Source of the DNA: Tamarix chinensis
Lineage: Eukaryota; Streptophyta; Magnoliopsida; Caryophyllales; Tamaricaceae
Length of the DNA: 64,000 bases
Reading direction: 5' to 3'
NCBI GenBank assembly: GCA_030549775.1
Contig: CM060175.1
Span: 18,148,212 to 18,212,211, forward strand
Shown piece by piece: positions 13,813-25,987 of the stretch (the stretch's first letter is position 1; each line of letters opens with the position of its first letter). The notes below the pieces were generated by a model. The model did not search any database. It saw only the letters and a program-made list of their open reading frames with translations, and was not told the origin of the DNA. A program made the position numbers and the translations under genes.

Positions 13813-16406
13813 TGTAATACCCTATTCTTTCAAACCCTAATTACCTTGTGTTATCAAGCTCATAACAAATCTATGAAATATATATATATATATTTCATAT
13901 ATTCTATTTCATCATGTCTCACCCATTCCTTTTACATCATTAAATTGTGGAAAAATCTGTTTATGCAAATATACGATTTTAGTCCCTTTTGTCATTTTTA
14001 TTTTGTCGGTCATCAAATGCATTCTGAGACCATATATTTCAATACACTTGGTTTTATAAAATTTTTATGAATCAATCCGAGATAATTTAAACCTCCAATT
14101 ATTTGTTTTGTGTATTTGGGAAAAACGTGTTTTCGCAACTTATTTGTTTTTGTTGTTTTTGTTTGTTTTCCATCCGTTGAGCTTCAAACCAACTACGATG
14201 CCCAATATTTTTATATATTTGATTTTATAATATTATTAAATACATTTCCATAAATTTTTATGATTTATAGAATTCAATTGATATTTTTTCCAATAAGTGC
14301 CCATTATTAGACTTTCTTGCAATGTAATTAATCAAAATAAATTGTAACCAATCCTCTAACTAATATTTCAATCCTAAATAGTATCCAAAACAAACCAAAT
14401 CATATTTTTAAATTTTTTTACCTTTTACTCAACCAATAAGTGTACAAAGTACCATAATCATAATTTTATGACATTTTTCTTACACACTCAACCATAGCCT
14501 AACATTTCTCTTACACTCCTAATCCTAGCACTCAAGTGAGGCTAAATTCAATCCAAAATCCCACTCCACACTCCTCCATATTATATTGCACTCTATTTTT
14601 TTTTTCAAATCGTGTGTTTCAATTGCAAAATGCACATCAAATCATAACATTTTAGTAGAGTTTAAAGTTGATTTCTTTCCAACTTGTAGCAATTCGTTCT
14701 CTATTGGGTTGTTATTTTAATTTGGTTAATGGTTATTTTAAAAATATTTCATTGCATAATAAAACTATATACAATTTTCATCTCTTAAATCAATCTCCTT
14801 CATAATTCTTTTTACCCCGACTTTTGCTTCCCGATCAACTGCGCAGCTGCAACAAAGTTGATTTTTTTTGTGACTTTCGTCCGCTACCACGCCTATACCT
14901 AGATTCCTTTACCTTTAAATCTTGCTAGATTTTGTTCCTTGTATGTTATAATTCATATGGGCATCATATTTACTCAATAAAACCGTGCCCCTACCCTCTT
15001 ATTTTTCCTCTCTTATCTTCTTTACCGATCATTCCCTGCAAAATTGTTAATGCTATTGTTTATTGGTTGAATAGAAAAATTATGTCTTGCATCATTACTT
15101 CCTCTTATTTTCCCTTCCCATTAACCATCCAAAACCTTGATATATCATTAATTGGTGGTTGTTAGTGGTTTTGGTGGTTGTTTCTAAGCCTCCTTATTCA
15201 AGATTAATCTTGTTATTTCACTTCTTTCATTTCAATTCCTTTCTTTCATTTTACATAATTATTAATATTGTTTAATCTAAAACTTATTAATCTTACATTC
15301 TTGAAGGTGACTAAGTGGGTTAGATAAGGATTTTCTAGATTCCTAATTTTGGCTTTGTTAAGGATCTGAGGAATTTTTGTAACTAAACTAACCTTTAGAA
15401 ATAAGATTTTGTGCTATGTATTTTATATGTTATTTTATGCATGAACAACTTTATTTTAATTATAAACATGAAATATTATCTTGGAAAATATTTTATGAAA
15501 TGCATATGTTTCTATCTTATGTTCTTAAGCATGAGAATTTAATAAGAAGATGAATTATGTTATTTTTTATACTTTTTTATATTTACTGGAAAGGTGATGA
15601 AAATTAGTGGAGTTGTGTTGAATGTTCAGTAGAATCATGATGCATATTAAATATATTTGTGATCAATATAGCTAGATTCAAGTTGTTTAGCTCTCCTCCT
15701 TGTTATTTTATTTGATTTTTGGTTGGTTGAAATTTATCTAATTATTGCATAGTATTTATGATAGTTTATAGAAGCTAGGTTATGAATTTTGGATCATTTA
15801 GAGTTGAAATGAATTTATTTAAGGCTTGGACATATTCGACCATGGGTATAGTGAAAATTATATATATATTTTTGAAAGTTTTAAGTGTACCATTGTATTA
15901 ATTGGGTCTCTTAAATGAAATTTGGTATATGATATGTTAGGTTTTAATATTATTTAGAGTAAGTTATGAATTTTAAAAGTTTAACATAACTTTAAGTGGA
16001 AATTATTAGACATCATCAACATGTAATGATGAGATTTAGTATGAATAATGATGGTGAAAAATAAGTGTTAGCATAATGGAACATTACCATAAAGATGGTG
16101 AAAGATAAAGCCTATGCTAATGAAGGATAAATAATAAAAGTTGAACATTATCTTCTTGTAACATTAGTGTAATGATGGTGAAAGTATCTAGATTATGATG
16201 TCAAAACATGCTTATTAAATTTATTAGACATCATAAAATTTAACGATGAGATTTAACAAAAATAATAAATAATATACCTATATGCCGTTCTTTCTCTTTT
16301 TTGTTCTTTTCTTTTATCGAACTTCTTATGTTCTCATCTTCTATTGTTTTCACTTGTAAAGTTGGATGAAACTATAAAATTAGGGTAAAAAAATGGGCAC
16401 AACTTT
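13813..16406 (+). mobile_element. Possible degenerate long LTR of the chromovirus type
   Basis: TGTAATACCC at 13813, followed by 'tattctttcaaaccctaatt', resembles the starts of the long LTRs elsewhere in the window. Near 15310-15370 'aggattttctagattcctaattttgg' and 'ggatctgaggaat' recall a section of the LTR at 25988. No right end or target duplication was found, and there is no gene. At 15990-16260 two related blocks ('attagacatcat' followed by 'gatgagattta') lie about 240 bp apart. Confidence 0.3.
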
Positions 16407-16674
16407 TGTAACACCCTAAGTCTATATGACTACAGGAGGCTACTCTGGAGTGATTTAAGATTGATCATCTAGCCCCACAGTTCAACAAGAGTATTTTTAG
16501 CGTGCTTTATCATCATTCACGCAATTTTCAAGAATTTTTTTAAAAATTTCTGAAACTTCCCATGAGGGTTAATTGTAGATTTCTTAGGACAATCACTAAA
16601 AGAATGGTATAGTATGTTAATATAAGTATCCATATCGGTCCTTATAACAGTCTCCTCAAATTTGGGGTATTACA
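16407..16674 (-). repeat. TRIM 3' LTR (268 bp)
   Basis: On the minus strand it starts TGTAATACCCCAAATTTGAG and ends CTTAGGGTGTTACA. It aligns along its length with 16822-17108. Confidence 0.85.
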
Positions 16675-16691
16675 TTCACCCCCACCTAAAG
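16675..16691 (-). other. TRIM polypurine tract
   Basis: The minus strand reads CTTTAGGTGGGGGTGAA, directly abutting the 3' LTR start. This is the expected primer for plus-strand DNA synthesis. Confidence 0.8.
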
Positions 16692-16807
16692 AATGCAATA
16701 TCCTTGTTGTTGCTCAACCGCTAATTATCTCATTATAGTTTATCCTAAAAATCATCCCACTAGGCAGCTGATTGGTATATCTAAGTTTAGCTCATAGTCA
16801 TGGTTTT

Positions 16808-16819
16808 GCTTTGATACCA
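16808..16819 (-). other. TRIM primer-binding site for initiator tRNA-Met
   Basis: The minus strand reads TGGTATCAAAGC, two bases after the 5' LTR. It matches the usual plant LTR-element PBS TGGTATCAGAGC except for one base. Confidence 0.85.
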
Positions 16820-16821
16820 TT

Positions 16822-17108
16822 TGTAACACCCCTAGTTAATACGACCATACGGGGGCTACCTTAGGGTAATTTTAGATTGATCGGCCACCCCCATAGATTA
16901 ATACGAGTCCTTTTGACGCACTTTCCAAGAAGTTTTCAAAAAATTTCTGAAACTTTCTAGGAGGGTCACACATCTTAAAAATTGTTGTACTCTACTACAC
17001 TTAATTGTGGAGTTCTCAGGACAGAATCATGAAAAGGATAGTATACTGTGTTGAAATAAGTGGCCATATCAACCCTTATAATACTCTCCTTAAATTTGGT
17101 GCATTACA
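16822..17108 (-). repeat. TRIM 5' LTR (287 bp)
   Basis: On the minus strand it starts TGTAATGCACCAAATTTAAG and ends GGGGTGTTACA. It is the partner of 16407-16674, with scattered substitutions and small indels. Confidence 0.85.
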
Positions 17109-19320
17109 AATTTAACATTGGTGACGTTGAGTATAATGTGTGCATGAATATTTTTGAAGATAATGTACCTACTAATTGAGAAAATATAAAAGATATTTCT
17201 AACTGTTGAACTTCGCACATGATTGGTTGATTGATTGAAAATCATTCAACTAGAAGAAGAGATTGAAATGGAAGTAGTTTTAGTTGTTAGAATGAATGAA
17301 AGAGAGAGATGGAGAGAGCGAGCACTAGATTTTTATAGGGTATAAAATAAATATTGACGAACAGCAAATGATTTTTTTTTAATAAACATTGACATTTTAT
17401 ATATTTTGCACAATGGTGGAAAGTGTAACATGTTGTATAATAAAGGAATTGAAACAAATGTCCCATGAGCATCGACAAAACCTTATCTTCACCAAATTAA
17501 GTCATCCATTAACAAAAACATATTTGATGTTTAAACGATTTGGAATTCTTTTTGTAAAGGTATAACTATTTTAAAATTTTTTGTAAACATATGAGTATTT
17601 GAAGTTTGTTCTCATTATTATATAAGATAATTTTAGCTATTTAATCACCTGCATATTGGCATACCATTAAAGTTAAAATCATCTTTAACTTATTTTAAAA
17701 CATTTATATTTTAGCTGAAATAAAGTTGAAGTGTTTGTACCTTCATGAACAATTTAAATACGTTTATATTTTTGTAAAAACAAATACCAATTATTTATTG
17801 CTTTTCATATACTTTCATCGTAGTCACAAGCTTAGCTAGGTTATATGAAAATGGCGGCAGGGACAAGGATTTGGGAAATAACAAATTCTTAAATAAAACG
17901 TAAGTTATGTATGTTTCGAGAAAACGAAAACATGATACAGGAATTGTAGAAAAATTTTAAAAACAGACAAACGTCGGCTGGTTGAAGTTTCTGTGCAATC
18001 GAGATGCTTAGTTGGAGCTCGTTGATTTTTCAGCAAAATTAATTAGCTAGCATCAATTTGCAAAAGGCGAGAGTTCATCGTCTTCCAGCTGGTCCCTTTG
18101 AGGCTTGCTGCACTAAAAATAATATGAGTGTGTGGGGTATGAAACGTAGAACTACATTATTCTCTACTAAATATTAAGAATGTTAGGGTAAAAATTCTAT
18201 CTAAAATTAATTTAGAGAGAGTTAGGACTGACTTGTAGAATCAAATTGTATAATACTATAATCCTATAAAACTATAAAATATGAAAGTTATATATTTATA
18301 TATTATAAATTGACAAATTTTAAGTTAAAAGAATACAAAAATAATTCTCTTAGGTTCTCATATAGCTATTGGTTGAATTGTAGTAACTTAAAAGTAATAT
18401 AAATTGTTAAAGTTGTTGTACATATTATGAACTATAATAAGTTAAAAATATTACAAATAAATGTTTAAATGAAATGAGAGTATGGGTTGATGTAATATAT
18501 AAATGATTGTATTTAAAATGTATAATATTGTTACACCGAAGAAAAACACACAAATAATGAAAAAGTGAATGATAATGAATGTAACAACCATAAGATATTA
18601 TTTTTGATTAGTCAAGATAATAAGACCTAAAATGGTTTAGTTTAGCTTTTGAAAATTTGATAAATCAAGATATAAAAAAATTAAGAAAATGAGTTTTGGT
18701 TCTATGTGCACACGTTAAACTAGTATATAAACCACAAGTAAAGTACAAAATAAAACTTGTTTGTGTTATAAAGCTAATATAAGCATAAAAATATTAAATT
18801 TGAATTTAATAAAATAAAATAATTAATAATATCATAAAATTTAATATATTTATTTTACCGTTTATGTTATGATTACATTTTATGTCAATATTTTACATCA
18901 ACAATTGATTTCATTGTCTTAGTGGAGCCTTAATCAAATATATATATATATAGATAGATAGATAGATATTCAACTTATTTTCAAGATATGACTTAAAATA
19001 ATATAGGGTCAAGAATTATAGGATTAAGAAAAAACCATATATGTGGATTAAGAGGGTAAATCAATTTAGAGATAAATTGATTACAAATTATAGTAATTAT
19101 ATAGAATTGTAGGATTTTACTTAAAATGGTAAGGTTATGACATAAAATCATAAAATTATAATGTAGAAATATAAAATTTTATGACGATTTAACTATTGTA
19201 TGATTCTACCTACAATTATTGACTGTTTTATAATTTTTGAATTATAAGATTGTAGAATGGTAGGATTAAATTAAGATTGTAATAATTATGCGTAAGATTA
19301 GGCTACCAGTATTGCAATGG
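17109..19320. other. AT-rich non-coding DNA, no gene seen
   Basis: No frame of note and no protein motif. It contains a small (AT)n(AGAT)n microsatellite at 18939-18968 and an A/T-rich stretch near 19070-19270 where 'tagaattgtaggatt'-type words recur. No element ends were identified. Confidence 0.6.
18939..18968. repeat. Microsatellite (AT)n(AGAT)n
   Basis: Short compound simple repeat in non-coding DNA. Confidence 0.9.
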
Positions 19321-21888
19321 AGTCTTGATGCCGGCCATAAACTTCCATAGAATGGGTTTACAGCATTCTTCCATAATATAGATCCGTAAGATGACAGCTA
19401 GATGCTAATAGGAAGGAATGAGTAATCCAATTCACTCTCAGACAACAGACAAGTCCTAATCTTCCATGCTGCTACGCGCCTTTCGCTTTTTGGGTAAACA
19501 CCAAACAGTGAAGGATATGCAATAATTCTGGATGACGCGTCGTTCTCAAGGTTGAAATGAAAACAACCTGGGAACCGTGAAGCACCGCCCTCACCGTTTG
19601 TCTCCCAAACTTTTAGGTATTAAAATTGGTATCAAGAATATTCGATTAATAATTTTTATTTTATTATTTTATTAAAATTTTATTAATGGTTTATATTAAT
19701 TAAAGAAAATAGTAATTTTTTTTATTTTTTCCTTTGAATTTTAATAGATTTAATTTATTTTTTCAAAATATATATTTTTTCCGTCCCTGCTGCTTGGGAG
19801 TATGAATTCAAAGTAAATCAATCGTATCGGGTGGCTTCGTACGAACCACTTGGAAGTACTCTTGTCCTCACTTCTCACGCAAATTATTACTTAGAAAATT
19901 ATCATTGTCCACAGTTGAAACACTGAGCATTAGTACTACTAGCACGGTCCTACGTCTTCTATCAAATCTGTTGCGCTGCTGCTCCTGAAAGACATATGTC
20001 AGGGTTTGAGTCCCGGGCTTTTGGACTCCACGAGTTCATCCCCAGTTGAAATGAGACCCAACGTCGGGATAGGTTATACATTTAGCAGATGATATACCAT
20101 AATATGGCCCATATGCCATTTAGGAAACCGCCAACCTGATGATCCGCAGCTAGGAATGTCAAAGCCAGAAATATTTCGGCCTGGTTTGGCAAAACTTGGT
20201 TAGAAACTAGTTTAAAGTTTAACATCTACTTTAAAATTTATAAGTTATAAGCTATTTAAAATAATATTTTAAAATTTAATTTATAAATTAGTAAAAAATT
20301 ATTTACCAAATATATATTAAAAAAATTAGTTTTAATACACTATAACCTAACTTATAAATTATTTGCTCTTCCCACACACAATATTAGTATTTATGTCTCC
20401 TCACACCAGAGACTTTCTTACCCCTACAGGTGAAGAGTGACGACCAGCAGACACAATCTTTTCCGCATCCCAAGTATCCTTTGTAGAGATAGGGAAGTCC
20501 GCTGAGCAAAATGTCCATCAATCTCCTTGTCTTCCTCACTGGGATGACCATATATATACATTATATATATACCCCAAGCTTCAAAGCCCAGTACAAACCC
20601 TAATAATAAGCTCAACCATGTATCAACATTCAATGACGACCGTCGTGCCGGAGGCAAGCTTCTTCTCAATTTTGGGATGTTGGGCGTTTCCGGTGCCAAG
20701 TTCCTTCGAGACTCTCACACTAAGGGCAAGACTGAAACCAAGTTCAGTTACATCCCATCCTTGAATGCTCTTGTAAATAGAGTGCTACGTACAGTGGGCG
20801 TGAAGCAAGCCGGTAGATGACCAATGATGACAACTTGAATCGTCACGTGCGGGAATTCCATGCACAAAAATGCAACTAGTGAATATAGCTTCCTGGCAAC
20901 CCACAGCTCAGCAAAAGCAAGGCAGGAATATCCATATCCCCAAGCTCCATAAAAAATATAAGATAAAAATGTCCACGAGTTGACGGATAACAAAAAAGCC
21001 ACCGAGATAGGGCAATCAGCACAAGGACAGCTCCATCTAAACCCCAGCTTAGCTCGAGAAATAAGAGACAGAGACAACTAGCGCAAAACACTAAAACAAC
21101 ATATATGTAGAACCATAACCATGAATTCCCTCCTTGCTTATTCAAATCAGACAACAAACTATCAACATACAATGTTGTACGGATACATAGACCAGAAAAA
21201 AAGGGAATATATATATATATATATATATTAAAAAAGACTAAAGTATATTTAGATACATTTAAAAAGAAAAAAGAAACAAGGATGGTAATAACGGCAAATC
21301 AAACTAATTTTTCCTACTCAGTAACATGTTCAAACCCAACTTTCGTGCATAATAGGTATTTCACCTTAAACCACGCAGCCTTAGTGGTAGGATAGTAAAT
21401 ATATTTATTTCTCAGGTATTAAATATATATTATATATAAAAGACACCATATTAATTGAACAAGATGGATGAACGATTGGGCTACTCAGGTTTTCGTATTT
21501 TTTGACTATAAGGTTCCGAGATCAAATCCCTTATTCAATTGCTTCTTGAATTATTTTTGTAGGTAAAACAACATTCTTTTAATTTTTATCCCCATTACCT
21601 TTACCTTTTGTCTCCCTTCCTTTTACTCCTCGACAACTTCTTCAACCTCCTGCCCGGCCCTCCCCCACCTTCTTCGACTACTTGACATTACTGCCCTCGG
21701 ACACCGCCGCTGGTCGTGCCACACTCCATCAACGCCAGCAACACAACAGATTGACACTTCCTGTGCTTCGCTCCTACCTTCCTCTTTGATATCGTCCTTC
21801 TTCTCCGAAGTAGCTACGCCCTCACTCATCCTCCATTGACCACTGGCTCTTGTGAGGCATAAAGCTAAACATATTGGATTAAGCCAAG
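19321..21888. other. Higher-complexity non-coding interval, no confirmed gene
   Basis: This is the least AT-rich, least repetitive stretch left of 22 kb and the best place in the window to look for host sequence. A pyrimidine run ending in CAG at about 20410-20430 resembles a 3' splice site. Minus-strand frames at 20424-20699, 20876-21172 and 21623-21829 show no family signature. A TA microsatellite lies at 21207-21230. No promoter or complete gene could be supported. Confidence 0.5.
20548..20817 (+). other. Coding-like open frame, possible gene fragment
   Basis: About 90 codons are open on the plus strand, ending at a stop at 20815-20817. The last 60 residues have a protein-like composition, including 'GGKLLLNFGMLGVSGAKFL' and 'KFSYIPSLNALVNRVLRTV'. 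There is no good upstream start; the only Met inside is in 'NFGMLG'. It may be the last exon of a host gene or a captured fragment, or chance. I do not recognise the family, and a minus-strand frame overlaps it. Confidence 0.25.
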
Positions 21889-22302
21889 TGTTAGTGATGG
21901 AATTAGATAGATTCCAACAAAATAGAAAAATTGAGAAGAGATTCAGAAGAGGAAGAGAAAACTTAATCTTGAAATACCTTCGAGATTAAGCACTTATACT
22001 AACCAACTAAGGTATCAACTTTTGGCATAAATAGTGTAAGATTTTGAGTGAAACAACTAACACTAAAAATTTTGGCATAAACAAGACTAACTCTTAGTCT
22101 TGGGGAGATGTTGCTGTCAAACAACTCACTAAAAATTGTAGTTGAAAGAGCTGTGATCCTCTTTAGCCTTTTACCTCTATATAGAGTGTATTTAGGCCTT
22201 AGCAAATTATAACTACACGTATAACTCATACTGAGCAGATTTGGTTACACCCCATCCTTAGGTTACACTAATACAAACTAAGGTTGATAGCCAATACATT
22301 CA
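21889..22302 (-). mobile_element. Part of an antisense copia-type LTR, split by the chromovirus
   Basis: If the chromovirus insertion (22303-51000) is removed, 21889-22302 joins 51001-51108 to make a 522-bp block with TGTTAG at one end and CTAACA at the other. On the minus strand it has a TATA-box-like CTCTATATAGAGG (about 22180), as in copia LTR promoters. No matching 5-bp duplication was found (CCAAG against ATACT), so the ends are tentative. Confidence 0.45.
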
Positions 22303-23195
22303 TGTAATACTCTAATTTTTTTTTTAAAAATAAATAATAAATAATAAATTAAAATTAAAATTAATAATTATTTAGACTAATTTTAAAATTTTATTTTAAT
22401 TATTTAGTCCAGAATAGTTTATAGGAAATTTATAAAAATTTTATTTATTTATATAATTATCATTTTATTTTTGGGACTAACCTAAATTTATCCAAAAATC
22501 TAACCTAAATTCTACATTTTTCCTTTTTTTTTCCTTTTACCTTTTCTTTCTCTCTTTTTTTCTTCCATCTTCTCCTTCTGGGCTGCACTGTTCCCCAGCC
22601 TAATCCCTCTATCCTTTTTTCTCTCTCAGTGCCCCAACCTCTCCCCATCTCTTCTTTTATTTCTCCCCTAGGCAACTAACCCATTTCCTTTCTTTCCTTT
22701 TTTTCTCCCTCCTTCCTTTTCTTCTTTCCCATTTTCTCTTCATCTTCTTCCTTGCGCCTATCTCCCTCATGGCATCGTACTTCCCCTTCCATTTTTATCC
22801 CCTACAATTGAACCTACACCCAGTCAGACCTTCCACCTTTCCCCTCTCAGCTATGCAGGGCCATGCACCTTAACATGAGCCCTTGCACCCCTTGCACTTG
22901 GCCACCCGCTCCCCTACACTTGCCCTTACCTTGCCTTGTCACCTGCACTAGTTCTCCCTCTATAGCCTAGTACGCCGATAAATGTCCACCCTTCGACACC
23001 CCCTCTCTTCTTCTCCCCTCGACAAGTCCTTCCTCTATTTCTATGCAACCCCTTCCAACTTACTCCATCCCTTGTCATTGCCACTTGGCCATGCCCTATG
23101 TGCCTCCACTCTTCCCTACCTACACCCCACCTGTGCCTGTAGCGCTCCCCTTCCCCTTCCTTCTTCCCTTCTCTTTTTCCCTAAGCCTGCAGCTA
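22303..23195 (+). repeat. 5' LTR fragment of the chromovirus
   Basis: Aligns with 44971-45890: the same AT-rich start, then the same pyrimidine-rich tract including 'gggccatgcac' and 'cacttggccacccgctccc'. Similarity ends near 23195, about 0.9 kb into an LTR that is about 3.9 kb in the 3' copy. The rest of the LTR is deleted. Confidence 0.85.
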
Positions 23196-23256
23196 TTATA
23201 GACCTACCAACATCATACCTACCAGACACCACCTTAGTAGTTTCAGTAGAGGGTGC

Positions 23257-23379
23257 ATGCCCCAGCTAGTGCACACAACGAAGAGATTGCAGGTAGATCA
23301 TAAGGGTAGGCCCAGGGCACGGAAGGATATTGAGGGGTTATTAAGGAGGTCAGTCAAAAGAACGCCTAAATATCATTAG
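23257..23379 (+). pseudogene. Possible gag N-terminal remnant
   Basis: A 40-codon frame from an ATG to a stop at 23377-23379, with a basic stretch 'HKGRPRARKDIEGLLRRS' resembling the arginine-rich start of chromovirus gag. It lies directly before the protease, so almost all of gag is missing. Identity rests on composition and position only. Confidence 0.35.
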
Positions 23380-23413
23380 TTAGGTAGAGGCTGATAGATA
23401 GTTGGACATAGTC

Positions 23414-23524
23414 ACATGTATGTTCACCATTCTTTCTCTAGCAGTTCATGTACTATTCAATTCAGGTGCCTCTTTGTCATTTGTGTCTACTACTTTTGTT
23501 TTTAGAGTTGTTCTATCACCATCT
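23414..23524 (+). pseudogene. Aspartic protease, first part
   Basis: The frame reads 'TCMFTILSLAVHVLFNSGAS' followed by 'LSFVSTTFVFRVVLSPS'. The motif LFNSGAS corresponds to the gypsy protease active site LFDSGAS, with the catalytic Asp changed to Asn. The frame is cut at 23524 by CACTA copy 2 and resumes in frame at 39274 once one TCT duplication is removed. Confidence 0.85.
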
Positions 23525-24240
23525 CACTACTCCTGAAAGGGGTTTTAATAACGATTATTTTATAATTTTAATAAAGGTTTTAAACCATTATTAAAGCTTT
23601 AATAATGGTTGATAACCATCATAAAAATATACAAAAGATCAAGAGTATTGGAGTAAACATTGTTTTTAACAACAGTTTTTATGTAAATTTTTTTATTCAA
23701 ATAATGTTTTAATAACAGTTTTTACATAATAACCATTGTTAAAAACAAAGTTTTAATAACGGTTTCTCCTAAAACCATTTTAAAAGGTCAACAAATTAGG
23801 GTTTTAATCATTGATTATGCATTTATTAAACCCTAAGTAGGATTAAATGAGCATTAAAAGCAACTTTTAATATTTTTTTATTAAAATCATTGTTAAAACA
23901 TCAATGAATTAAGGTTTATTCATTGATTATGTATTTATTAAGCCCTAATTATGATTAAATGAGCATTAAAAGCAACTTTTAATAATGGTTTTGATTATAA
24001 TCTTTGTTAAAACAAACCCAATTTAGGGTTTTAATAATTGATTACACATTTATTAAACCCTAATTCAGATTAAATGAGCATTAAATACATCTTTTAAGAA
24101 CAATTTTAGAGATAATTTAAGATTTCATACAGAATAAGAGTTTAAGGTTTTAATAACGGTTCTTGTCTAAAATCGTTATTAAAACTTCTTATAATAACAA
24201 TTTTACGTAAGAACCATTATTAAAACTTGTCTATTTTTTT
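23525..24240. repeat. Left subterminal repeat zone of CACTA copy 2
   Basis: Many copies of the TTTTAATAACGGTT family in both orientations, mostly decayed to AATGGTT or AACAGTT. Blocks reading 'tttattaaaccctaa..gattaaatgagcattaaa' recur three times at about 23820, 23935 and 24050, a spacing near 115 bp. Confidence 0.85.
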
Positions 24241-24779
24241 ATTTATAGTTTTACAGTTTTGTTCCAGCCTACATTCATAGTTGTATGTTCAAATAGTTAC
24301 CAAATATGAAATGCAAAACAACATCAATTCATATATAAATGCATATATTCTTGCCAAACGATACTACATATTTTCAATTATTCTGTAATTAGTACGTCTC
24401 AGTACACTGGACATACATAGGAATAAACATTAGTAGGTGTACCATAACTTGGTAGCTCTATACTCCAAAGTCAAAAGTCCATAGATCATAACCTAGATGA
24501 CCAAAGGACATAGATGAAATATAAACCCGAACATGCATGTAGAATGTAGATCCCTAATACCAAATGTATGAGTGCACGTGCTTGGCCCATTGGTCTCTAA
24601 GTTCATCAATTTCATCATCATTGTATTTCTAGCCTCATACATATCCATCTTTGAAAAACTACAAATTCACAAGTTTTGATTATTTAGTTAGTACTTAAGT
24701 CAAGTATCAAATATATATGTCATAATTCATTAATAAAAAAATATGAAAAAACAAACATACATGGCTTGGATCTATATTC

Positions 24780-25987
24780 ACCGATCTCTTTCGTAGTATC
24801 AAATCCATTGCTCTACAAATATAGTATCCACAAACATCATTGTTCTGCTGTTCTGGACACTGTGAAATGAATTCAATTTGTTCTCTAACAACTAGATATT
24901 AATTTGAATTGAAACAAAAAAAAATATTTGCTTACTACTTACCATTACAGGTTCATATTCAAGACTCTTTAGGTCTGGGATACCATTTCCACCTCTTCTA
25001 TGCTGCTCCATCCTTAGTGCCCTAATAAATAGAGTTGGATATACAATATTGTAACTATATGTCCCTAAAATAATTAAAGTATGATATATACATAAATAAG
25101 CTAATGAATTAATAATTAAAAAGGTATACTAATATGTCAATAAATTCTTTCCCACCATGATGAGCTTCTGCAAAAGGCATATCATATGTTCGAAGGGAAT
25201 CAAACAAATGGACTTTTTTTTTATCAGGTCACACAACTAGCTACCAACCTATGGACGATAATAAAAATACATATTTATTAATAAATGATAACTCATATAA
25301 GAGGTCATAAAAATTTCAATGTAACAAAAGTACTAAAATTTGAAATATGAAATAATACTTTTGTAACATATACGACAACAATCATGGTTGAAATCCATTC
25401 CTGATTTTAAATGTCATTATATCAACTACTGATACCATATAAGTAGCGTCGTCCCTCCCAACATACTCAGGACGACTGTCATTTGAAATATAATTGCCAC
25501 TAATGTAGTTTTGGGCATAGAAATACAACAATGCTAGAGCTAGTGGTGGTTGATTCTTCTTTGAAGATTGAATCTTTTGTGGGGCAACTTATTTTTTTGA
25601 TTTAGAACTCTTTCCTTTATTAGCATCCTCTTTTGTGTTTTTCGTTCTTCTAGTACCTCTATTTCCCATACTCGTAGGAGCATTCTTCTTTTTCAATTTC
25701 TTAATTTATAATAATAAATAAAATATAAAGTGCACTTATATATATTGATAAGGTATAAAAAATTTAAGTAACAAATAAGGTCTAATAATGATGGAGAATG
25801 TCATTACCTCTTCCGTAGTGAGACGTATTTGATCTACGGGCTAACACACGAAGCTTCCATGAGCTTCCATCACTATGGTTGCCTCATCGCCTTCTTTATA
25901 ACAAGGTAAGAGTGTACTGTCAATAATTGAAATGTCAATACTTATTGGTCTTATATTTAGAGCCAAGTTATACCCATGGACCATTTG
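24780..25987 (-). pseudogene. TNPA/Ulp1-like gene of CACTA copy 2, 3' part
   Basis: Continues the gene from 31185 across the solo-LTR insertion. Near 25970-25800: 'NLALNIRPISID' and 'LPCYKEGDEATIVMEAHGSF'. Near 24890-24780: 'QCPEQQNNDVCGYYICRAMD', the cysteine-box pattern of Ulp1/C48 proteases with the Cys codon TGT at 24830-24832. The segment that holds the His-Trp motif in copy 1 is deleted near 25215-25235, so the protease is still broken. Confidence 0.75.

Larger units (their letters stand above)
16407..17108 (-). mobile_element. TRIM (miniature LTR retrotransposon)
   Basis: A complete 702-bp miniature element on the minus strand: two LTRs (16822-17108 is the 5' one, 16407-16674 the 3' one), a primer-binding site next to the 5' LTR, a polypurine tract next to the 3' LTR, and 147 bp between them. 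There is no coding sequence, as expected for TRIMs, which rely on proteins from other elements. The flanks ACTTT (16402-16406) and AATTT (17109-17113) match at four of five positions, consistent with an old target duplication. Confidence 0.88.

Noticed and set aside
20005..20030. B-box-like 'ggtttgagtcccgg', possible SINE or tRNA-related sequence
   Set aside because: No A-box at the proper distance, no poly-A or T tail and no target duplication.
21375..21535. A-box-like 'cagccttagtggtagg' and B-box-like 'gagatcaaatccc'
   Set aside because: They are about 150 bp apart with AT-rich DNA between, too far for a normal Pol III promoter; no tRNA fold.
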